Position numbers and translations under genes: made by a program. A stretch of DNA of 18,104 nucleotides, from positions 1 to 18,104 of the forward strand of contig JACQFO010000095.1 of assembly GCA_016200025.1 (NCBI GenBank), read 5' to 3'. A model generated the notes under the pieces. It ran no database searches, had not been told where the DNA came from, and worked only from the letters and a program-made list of their open reading frames with translations. This document shows, in pieces, positions 13,079 through 18,104 of this stretch; position 1 is the stretch's first letter; each line of letters starts with the position of its first letter. The DNA is from Nitrososphaerota archaeon. GTDB taxonomy: Archaea > Thermoproteota > Nitrososphaeria > Nitrososphaerales > Gagatemarchaeaceae.

Positions 13079-14707
13079 GTGGACCCAACCGTCCCGGACA
13101 GATTGGAGGCACAGGAGATAATCGGCCGGGGGACGTGGCTGGACAAGGTCGCCCACGAAACCGTCGACCGCGAGAAGGTCCTCGGGCGCAGCACCTCCCT
13201 GGTCAGGGTTGAGAGCGGGCTCGGCGCATCGGGCCTCCCGCACATTGGGAGCGTTGGAGACGCGATCCGAAGCTACGGGATCAAGATGGCCCTGCAGACT
13301 GCGGGATACAAGTCAGAGCTGATCGCCTACTCTGACGACTTCGACGGTCTGAGAAAGGTACCCGCCGGCTTCCCAGCTTGGCTGAGCGACTACATCGCCC
13401 ACCCCGTATCGAGGATCCCTGACCCGTTCGACTGCCACAAGTCCTATGCCGAGCACGTGGGGTTCCTCCTCAAAGAATCGCTCGACAAGCTCGGGATAGA
13501 GTACAGGTTCCAGAGCGGTTCTGAGGCCTACAAGTCGGGCCTCCTCAACAAACAGATCCGGGCCATCCTCACGAGTTCGAACGCAATCGGCAAGAAGATC
13601 AACGAACTGGTGGGCCAGGCAAAGTACGAGGAGAGCCTGCCCTACACTCCGGTCTGCCAAAAGTGCAAGAGGATCTACACCACCAGGGCCGTTTCATTCG
13701 ACCCGGTGACCGACCTGGTCCACTACCGCTGCGAGGGGACGAAGCTCGGGGAGAAGTTCGTCGAGGGGTGCGGGCACGAAGGAGACGTGGCGGTCTCCAC
13801 GGGAGAAGGCAAGCTGATGTGGAAGGTGGAGTTTGCCGCAAGATGGGCCGCATTCGACATCAGGTTCGAAGCCTATGGCAAGGAGCTGACCGACTCTGTC
13901 AAGATCAACGACTGGGTCGCCGAAAACGTCCTCATGTATCCTCCTCCGTTCCACGCCAGGTACGAGCTCTTTCAGGACAAGTCGGGGAAGAAGCTATCAA
14001 AGTCGGCCGGGAACCTTGTCACGCCTGCGGAGTGGCTGGAATATGCTTCGCCGGAAAGCCTGCGGCTACTCATGTACAAGCGCATCATCGGGACTCGCAA
14101 CGTTTCGTTGCTGGACATCCCAGTCTACATGGAGGAATTCGACGACTTGGAGGAGTATTATTACGCGAAGAAGAGGGACGCGAACCCGATGAAGGATGCG
14201 AAGCAGCGCGGGCTCTATGAATACACGATGCTGCTTAGGATTCCGAAAGATAAGCAGGCGCACATCCCCTACCGGCTCCTTGCTCAACTCGCATCCTTTG
14301 CTCCGCCGACCGCCCCTGAAGAGTTCGTCCTGAAGCGCCTGTTGAGCTACGGTATGGTCAAGGAAAGGTCGGAGGGCCTCCTTGCGAGGATCGGGTGGGC
14401 CTCTGGGTGGGCGAGAGGTCCTGGAAAGTCTGGAGAGGGCCCTCAGGTGAGTCCTAGGCTCAGTCCTCAGTCCAAGAAGGCGGTGCTGGAGTTCGCGGAA
14501 CGGATCGCCACGGCGGAGACCGCCGACGCCATACAGAACGCGGCCTTCGAGTCCATCAAAAAGAACGGTCTGAAACCGTCAGAATTTTTCCCGCTCGTGT
14601 ATTCCATCCTCCTGGCATCCGAACGCGGGCCTCGCCTCGGTCCCTACATCGCGGATCTCGGACCGGCGGAGGCGAGCAGGATGCTGGTTCGTCAGATTCA
14701 AAAATGA
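13079..14707 (+). CDS. lysS: Lysyl-tRNA synthetase, class I
   Basis: A 542-residue class I LysRS. The Rossmann signature is P54-H-I-G57 and the second signature is K305-L-S-K-S309, both at usual distances. Y-S-D-D-F-D-G-L-R-K-V-P (about 84-95) is a family block. A cysteine set, C193-x2-C196 and two later cysteines around C-E-G...G-C-G-H, probably binds zinc. It charges tRNA-Lys; archaea use this form in place of the bacterial class II enzyme. GTG 13079 retains the family N-terminus before G-R-G-T-W-L-D-K-V-A-H. No clear TATA box lies 25 bp upstream, and the gap to the cdc48 stop is only 56 bp, so read-through from the heat-shock operon is possible. Confidence 0.95.
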   Translation: MDPTVPDRLEAQEIIGRGTWLDKVAHETVDREKVLGRSTSLVRVESGLGASGLPHIGSVGDAIRSYGIKMALQTAGYKSELIAYSDDFDGLRKVPAGFPAWLSDYIAHPVSRIPDPFDCHKSYAEHVGFLLKESLDKLGIEYRFQSGSEAYKSGLLNKQIRAILTSSNAIGKKINELVGQAKYEESLPYTPVCQKCKRIYTTRAVSFDPVTDLVHYRCEGTKLGEKFVEGCGHEGDVAVSTGEGKLMWKVEFAARWAAFDIRFEAYGKELTDSVKINDWVAENVLMYPPPFHARYELFQDKSGKKLSKSAGNLVTPAEWLEYASPESLRLLMYKRIIGTRNVSLLDIPVYMEEFDDLEEYYYAKKRDANPMKDAKQRGLYEYTMLLRIPKDKQAHIPYRLLAQLASFAPPTAPEEFVLKRLLSYGMVKERSEGLLARIGWASGWARGPGKSGEGPQVSPRLSPQSKKAVLEFAERIATAETADAIQNAAFESIKKNGLKPSEFFPLVYSILLASERGPRLGPYIADLGPAEASRMLVRQIQK

Positions 14708-14728
14708 ACTCGCTCACGAGCCCTCAAA

Positions 14729-14737
14729 GCATAACTA
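14729..14737 (+). promoter_or_regulatory. Possible TATA box of the tRNA-Arg gene
   Basis: The sequence GCATAACTA is centred about 27 bp before the tRNA 5' end. It is the only A+T-rich element in the gap after the lysyl-tRNA synthetase gene. Confidence 0.3.
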
Positions 14738-14759
14738 GGCACGGCCATGCCCGAGTTTT

Positions 14760-14835
14760 GGGCCCGTAGCCTAGCACGGATTAGGGCACCAGCCTGCGGA
14801 GCTGGGGGCCGAGGGTTCGAATCCCTCCGGGCCCG
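14760..14835 (+). tRNA. tRNA-Arg (anticodon GCG)
   Basis: A complete cloverleaf of 76 bases. The acceptor stem GGGCCCG pairs with CGGGCCC, followed by discriminator G (14835). The D stem is GCCT/GGGC with an 11-base loop. The anticodon stem CCAGC/GCTGG encloses loop CTGCGGA with anticodon GCG at 14796-14798. The variable loop is GGGCC, and the T arm is GAGGG-TTCGAAT-CCCTC. It decodes CGC and CGU. CCA is not encoded and there is no intron. Position 37 is G preceded by G36, which would suit m1G37 formation by a Trm5-type enzyme such as the one at 5510-6337. Confidence 0.95.
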
Positions 14836-14876
14836 TTCAAAACAGCGGACTTCCCATCGTCCCTGAGGAGTCCGCG

Positions 14877-15143
14877 TCACTGTTGTGGCTGGTTCCCGAA
14901 TTTCATGCCCCTGCCCAATCCCCATCCCAGCACCATGAGCACCAGGCCGATCGCTATCGAAGCCCCACCACCTAATTCTTCCATCTGAGCTATGCGAAGC
15001 GTATCTGCTTCACCGGAAGGACAAGGACCGCCTAGCACCTTGCAGGCTACTGACACGTCGCCCAGGGTGTTCATTCCAGTCCAGTATGAGACCACCCCTG
15101 CAGCGAATAGACCTACCCCAATGGCGAGGAGCAGGATTCTCAA
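14877..15143 (-). CDS. Small membrane protein with two helices, unknown
   Basis: An 88-residue protein from TTG 15143. Helix 1 is residues 1-21 (R-I-L-L-L-A-I-G-V). A loop holds C-K-V-L-G-G-P-C, two cysteines that could pair. Helix 2 is about 58-77 (A-S-I-A-I-G-L-V-L-M-V-L-G-W), followed by a short polar tail. I recognise no family. The frame stays open upstream to ATG 15242, which would add 33 mostly basic residues. I prefer TTG 15143 because a TATA-like AAAAATAAGG on the minus strand is centred 30 bp before it. The gene diverges from the cyclase gene. Confidence 0.55.
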   Translation of the reverse strand: MRILLLAIGVGLFAAGVVSYWTGMNTLGDVSVACKVLGGPCPSGEADTLRIAQMEELGGGASIAIGLVLMVLGWGLGRGMKFGNQPQQ

Positions 15144-15168
15144 AGTAGGAACGTTTCGTTGTCTTCGC

Positions 15169-15178
15169 CTTATTTTTC
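15169..15178 (-). promoter_or_regulatory. TATA box of the small membrane protein gene
   Basis: The minus strand reads AAAAATAAGG, about 30 bp before TTG 15143. This argues that the open frame upstream of it is not translated. Confidence 0.4.
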
Positions 15179-15220
15179 TGTTTCTTTGCAGGGTGAGCGT
15201 GAACATCCAACCAAGGCAGA

Positions 15221-15232
15221 AATTCGCGAATT
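15221..15232. repeat. 12-bp perfect palindrome in a divergent promoter region
   Basis: AATTCGCGAATT lies 14 bp before the TTTTAT box of the cyclase gene and between two divergent promoters. It could be an operator. A few such palindromes are expected by chance in 18 kb, so its placement is the only support. Confidence 0.3.
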
Positions 15233-15246
15233 GGGGCAGCAAATGG

Positions 15247-15252
15247 TTTTAT
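15247..15252 (+). promoter_or_regulatory. TATA box of the cyclase gene
   Basis: TTTTAT is centred about 31 bp before TTG 15281. Little or no leader is expected. Confidence 0.4.
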
Positions 15253-15280
15253 CACCAACCTTGAGCGGCCTCCTTCCAAC

Positions 15281-16354
15281 TTGCCTCGCTCTGGCCGCAG
15301 ACTAGCGGCGATAATGTTCACCGACATCGTCGGATACACCGCCCTCAGCCAGAGGGACGAGTCCCTTTCGCTCAGGGTGCTCAGGAAGCACCGGGAGCTC
15401 GTCCGTCCGATCTTCGGCCGATACGGCGGGCGTGAGATCAAGACGATGGGCGATGCGTTCTTGGTCGAATTCGACAGCGCCCTCGATGCCACTGAGTGTG
15501 CGGTGGATGTCCAGGGAGTCCTTCACAAGTACAACCTTCGGGCCAGGAGAAAGCTACTAATCAGAATCGGGATTCACATCGGAGATGTCATCCATCAGAA
15601 AGGAGACGTCTACGGAGACGCAGTGAACATCGCCTCGAGAATCGAGCCTCTCGCGGAAGGAGGTGAGGTCTGCATTTCGGAGCAGGTCTACGACCAGGTG
15701 AGGAACAAGATCTCCTACGGTCTGACAAAGCTCGAATCTCAGAACCTCAAGAACGTTGCCTTCCCAGTGGACGTCTACAAAGTCCAGATGCCGTGGGAAC
15801 CCAACCGCGGCAAGGAAACGCCGGCAGGGGCATCAGACCAGGCTGTCAGTCTGACCAAGAGATACTCAATCCCTGGTGCCCCGGGGAACAAGGAAACCAT
15901 GGGCACCCTCGTGCTGAAGTTGACCATGAAGAACAGGATCGCCGTGGTGGCGCTGACCAACGACCCCGAAATCCCCAGAGCCCTCGCGAAGTTTTCCGGA
16001 GAGGTCAACTATTCAAGGGGCGAGACCCTCCACATCGTCTCAGGCATCGAGACCGTAAAGCTCGTCACCGACGACAGCAACATCGAGAAGCTGGAGTCGG
16101 TCGTTCCCAAGAAACACATCCTCAAGATCACTAAGGGCCTGGCGGAAATAGTCATCTCCCTCTCAGACTCAGTGATCAACATGCCCGGGGTCGTCGCCAC
16201 CATCAGCACGCACCTCGCCCGCAACGGGGTGAACCTGCTAGAATACATCACCTGCAGCCCTCATGCCATCGTAGTCATGGAAGAGAAGGACGCCTGGAGG
16301 AGCTACCAACTCCTCGAAGACCTAGCTACAGGCAACAAGAAACTAGTGGTCTAG
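15281..16354 (+). CDS. Class III nucleotidyl (probably adenylate) cyclase with C-terminal ACT-type domain
   Basis: A 357-residue soluble fusion. The catalytic domain (about 5-175) has metal-binding D15 (F-T-D-I-V-G-Y) and D58 (T-M-G-D). The base-selecting pair K54 and D109 points to ATP, and transition-state N116 and R120 lie in A-V-N-I-A-S-R. All catalytic residues are therefore present in one chain and a homodimer should be active, making cAMP. After a Pro/Gly linker (about 177-200), a second region (205-357) follows. It ends with an ACT-like unit, N-M-P-G-V-V-A-T-I-S then G-V-N-L-L-E-Y-I, as in amino-acid-sensing regulatory domains. No membrane segment is seen. TTG 15281 is near-leaderless. 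The stop is 17 bp from the convergent phosphoesterase stop. Confidence 0.87.
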   Translation: MPRSGRRLAAIMFTDIVGYTALSQRDESLSLRVLRKHRELVRPIFGRYGGREIKTMGDAFLVEFDSALDATECAVDVQGVLHKYNLRARRKLLIRIGIHIGDVIHQKGDVYGDAVNIASRIEPLAEGGEVCISEQVYDQVRNKISYGLTKLESQNLKNVAFPVDVYKVQMPWEPNRGKETPAGASDQAVSLTKRYSIPGAPGNKETMGTLVLKLTMKNRIAVVALTNDPEIPRALAKFSGEVNYSRGETLHIVSGIETVKLVTDDSNIEKLESVVPKKHILKITKGLAEIVISLSDSVINMPGVVATISTHLARNGVNLLEYITCSPHAIVVMEEKDAWRSYQLLEDLATGNKKLVV

Positions 16355-16371
16355 CCGGGAGAGGAGGCCTG

Positions 16372-16926
16372 TCATAGGCTCCCCTCCCCCGCAATCTGTG
16401 CAATGGAGCGGCCGCTCGCAGCCGAAACGTCGTAGTCGTTGGCGTCGTAGCCAGGTTTCACGAACCTGTCCTTGTGCTTGATTATCAGCCAGGCCTCCTT
16501 GCCGCCGAATCCTGCGGTCCGGACCAGTGCGAAGGAGCCGTGCAGCTTCTTGCCGTAGAGCCTGAACTTCATGAGCCCCGACTTCAGTCCATCCTGCGCG
16601 ACGTCTTCGGCTTCTTTGCGCGTCCCTACTTCTCTCCTGACCCCCGCCTCCAACTCAACTTCGGGGTTGTAGGTTCCTTCGTCCCAGACCATGACGGGGC
16701 CCGCTCCATAGCTCCCAGCCGCGATAACCCCCTCGAAGTGCCTGTAGTCAAGCGAATGGTCGCCCGTAGGCATGGCCAGCCTCCTCACTCCGCTGTCCAG
16801 CGAGGGCCCCTTGGGAATGGACCAGGAAGGCATCACGCCGCCGACCTCCAGCCTGAAGTCGTAATGCAACCGTGTCGCACGATGCTTGTGTACCACAAAG
16901 AACAACGACCCCTTGCCCGCGGCCAA
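16372..16926 (-). CDS. Stand-alone LigD-type 3'-phosphoesterase (PE) domain
   Basis: A 184-residue protein equal to one PE domain of bacterial DNA ligase D. H13-K-H15-R-A-T-R-L-H21-Y-D23-F-R25-L-E, D56-H57-S-L-D-Y61 and F64-E-G align with the active-site residues H42, H48, D50, R52, H84 and Y88 of Pseudomonas LigD (here H15, H21, D23, R25, H57, Y61). G71-S-Y-G-A-G and W-D-E-G-T-Y follow the family. It should remove 3'-terminal ribonucleotides or phosphates from DNA ends during repair, using Mn2+. No ligase, polymerase or Ku gene is adjacent. The start is TTG 16926, 28 bp from a CTTAATTC box. Confidence 0.92.
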   Translation of the reverse strand: MAAGKGSLFFVVHKHRATRLHYDFRLEVGGVMPSWSIPKGPSLDSGVRRLAMPTGDHSLDYRHFEGVIAAGSYGAGPVMVWDEGTYNPEVELEAGVRREVGTRKEAEDVAQDGLKSGLMKFRLYGKKLHGSFALVRTAGFGGKEAWLIIKHKDRFVKPGYDANDYDVSAASGRSIAQIAGEGSL

Positions 16927-16950
16927 CCCCGAGGCTCTCTGAGATGGAGG

Positions 16951-16958
16951 GAATTAAG
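16951..16958 (-). promoter_or_regulatory. TATA box of the phosphoesterase gene
   Basis: The minus strand reads CTTAATTC, with its centre 28 bp from TTG 16926. Confidence 0.4.
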
Positions 16959-17028
16959 CCGTCCGCGCACGAATGACGTGCCCTCTGTCCCCACCAGAGA
17001 TGATCGTCAATTGGGCACCATAATCGTT

Positions 17029-17036
17029 TCATAATC
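17029..17036 (+). promoter_or_regulatory. TATA box of the cupin gene
   Basis: TCATAATC is centred 24 bp before TTG 17056. CATAATCG occurs twice here (17019-17026 and 17030-17037), which may be chance. Confidence 0.35.
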
Positions 17037-17055
17037 GGCTGGGGTTAGCCCGCCG

Positions 17056-17421
17056 TTGGAAACCATCGAGGTCATGAAGGCGGGGAAGCTGAACCCTGGA
17101 AGTTCGACCATCGGGATCAATCGGGAGCGGGCCTTCGACAGCAAAGGCGCCCTCGTGGCCAAGTCGACGGTTGCAGGCGGCTCAGTGTCCTCATGGCACC
17201 ATCATGGGGCGCGTCAACTGTTCGGCTTTGTGGTCTCTGGCACGCTGAAGCTCGAGGTAGGGCCACCGGGCGAATCCGTCGTGGTGAGCACGGGAGACTT
17301 CTTCCGCATTCCTCCTGGCCTCGTCCACAGAGACGTCAACCCTGACCCTTCCTTGCCCGCGGTGATTGTAAACATCCTGCTAGGGGACGGGGACCCGGTC
17401 GTCAACGTGCCCGGTCCCTAG
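17056..17421 (+). CDS. Small single-domain cupin protein
   Basis: A 121-residue beta-barrel protein. Cupin motif 1 shows W47-H48-H49-H50-G-A-R-Q54-L-F...G62-T-L-K-L-E. Motif 2 shows G80-D-F-F-R-I-P-P-G-L-V-H91. Metal ligands would be two of H48-H50, Q54 (in place of the common Glu) and H91. Such proteins include small-molecule isomerases, dioxygenases and sensors; the substrate cannot be inferred. TTG 17056 gives a leaderless mRNA from a TCATAATC box. The gene stands alone between the divergent phosphoesterase and the convergent membrane cupredoxin. Confidence 0.85.
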   Translation: METIEVMKAGKLNPGSSTIGINRERAFDSKGALVAKSTVAGGSVSSWHHHGARQLFGFVVSGTLKLEVGPPGESVVVSTGDFFRIPPGLVHRDVNPDPSLPAVIVNILLGDGDPVVNVPGP

Positions 17422-17443
17422 CCGTTGCGCCCACATCACCTCA

Positions 17444-18076
17444 TCATGGGGTTGACGGGAGCACCCTGACGGTGCCTGTCATCCAGGGGTGATAAGAGCA
17501 ATAGTAGTCATACGTGCCGGCGATTCCAAAGGAATGAGTGAAAGTCTGCCCGGGCGCTATGTGCCCGGAGTCGAAGGCGCCTCCTCTGTCCGTCACCGTG
17601 TCGAAGGATATGGAGCGACTGGACCAGGTTACGGTGGCGTTGACTCCGAGTTGGACCGTGACTTCTCCAGGGGAGTACTGCCACGAGAAGGGAGTCTCTA
17701 GAATCTCGACGACAACCCGTCCCCCCTCCACCCGGTTGGGAGTCGAGAGGGCGTAGGCAATGGCGCCCAGGTACCCCACGAAGCCCAGAATGAGGACGAG
17801 AGTCAGGCCCATTGTGACCCGCCGAGGAACCCTGGTCCTCTGCAAGAACGTCTCTCTCCTCGGAACTTGCAGGGCTCTAGAGCCTGCGCCTCCAAGCCAG
17901 CCGGGGTTTCTGGCGATCACATATCCCACTCCGGCGAGTAGGGACGGTCCTGTGAGCAGGAGCGCCCATCCCAGTATGATTTGATTGGCAAGAGAATAGA
18001 GCGAGTACACCTGCACTCCCCAGGGCGCAATCAACAAAAGAGCGTAGCCCATGTGCCCAAAGAACGCAGCCAACAT
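17444..18076 (-). CDS. Polytopic membrane cupredoxin with altered copper site (5' end may lie outside the window)
   Basis: At least 210 residues. Hydrophobic segments at about 4-20, 30-54 and 88-109 are followed by an external cupredoxin domain (about 120-207). C193, H196 and M199 (Y-Y-C-S-Y-H-P-W-M-T-G) are in place. The first copper ligand is not His: D159-T-V-T stands where the other cupredoxin of this window has H95-T-V-T, in otherwise matching context. Either the site binds copper differently or it is not a standard type 1 centre. The frame stays open from ATG 18076 to the window edge (18104), so an earlier start and perhaps another helix are possible. It may be an electron carrier or a copper-related sensor; neither is proven. 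Confidence 0.75.
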   Translation of the reverse strand: MLAAFFGHMGYALLLIAPWGVQVYSLYSLANQIILGWALLLTGPSLLAGVGYVIARNPGWLGGAGSRALQVPRRETFLQRTRVPRRVTMGLTLVLILGFVGYLGAIAYALSTPNRVEGGRVVVEILETPFSWQYSPGEVTVQLGVNATVTWSSRSISFDTVTDRGGAFDSGHIAPGQTFTHSFGIAGTYDYYCSYHPWMTGTVRVLPSTP

Positions 18077-18104
18077 CGCGCCAATCTTAGCCGAGTCTGA
18101 AAGA

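Noticed and set aside
15144..15242. N-terminal extension of the small membrane protein to ATG 15242
   Set aside because: The extension is strongly basic, has no clear domain, and contains a TATA-like box placed correctly for TTG 15143; kept only as an alternative.
16357..16389. Hairpin between the convergent cyclase and phosphoesterase genes as a terminator
   Set aside because: The stem (GGGAGAGGAGGCCT against AGGCTCCCCTCCCC) has several mismatches and no T-tract follows.
1..18104. CRISPR arrays, insertion sequences, integrases or phage genes
   Set aside because: No regular spaced repeats, no transposase motifs and no attachment-site duplication around the tRNA were seen.

Overview
The window looks like chromosomal DNA of a GC-rich archaeon, most likely a relative of Nitrososphaeria/Thaumarchaeota. 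The grounds are an ABCE1/RLI ribosome-recycling ATPase, class I lysyl-tRNA synthetase, DUF99 and PPC/DUF296 proteins, a Cdc48 whose D1-D2 linker and C-terminus read like the thaumarchaeal type, and TATA boxes about 25-30 bp before start codons with almost no leader. About half of the starts appear to be TTG. I see no mobile element, CRISPR array or phage gene. The lineage call is inference from family resemblance.

Left part (1-5513): a PPC/DUF296 protein and a DUF99 protein diverge from one shared A+T box. A redox island follows: a GlcD-type FAD-linked dehydrogenase, a membrane-anchored blue copper protein, and, divergently, a Rieske Fe-S protein with a cytochrome b of b6 type. A simple reading is electron flow from an organic acid or quinol through the bc complex to a cupredoxin.

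Middle part on the minus strand (5510-10114): five tightly packed or overlapping genes, read from 10114 downward. They are a winged-helix regulator, SurE nucleotidase, a membrane protein with two CxxC pairs and an HExxH motif, ABCE1/RLI, and a Trm5-family tRNA methyltransferase.

Heat-shock module (9503-13022): the regulator faces hsp20 and cdc48 across a 55 bp gap. The gap holds a palindromic TATA box and two tandem 15-bp palindromes that resemble the Archaeoglobus HSR1 operator. cdc48 is broken: roughly 79 bp covering the D2 Walker B region are missing and the frame shifts. Its D2 part also carries an unusual long coiled coil.

Right part (13079-18104): lysyl-tRNA synthetase, tRNA-Arg(GCG), a small membrane protein, a class III nucleotidyl cyclase fused to an ACT-type C-terminus, a stand-alone LigD-type 3'-phosphoesterase, a small cupin, and a polytopic membrane cupredoxin. 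In the last, the first copper-ligand histidine is replaced by aspartate, and its 5' end probably lies beyond the window.

The most interesting points are the heat-shock operator and module, the damaged coiled-coil Cdc48, the cyclase-ACT fusion, the cysteine/histidine membrane protein next to ABCE1, and the altered copper site.
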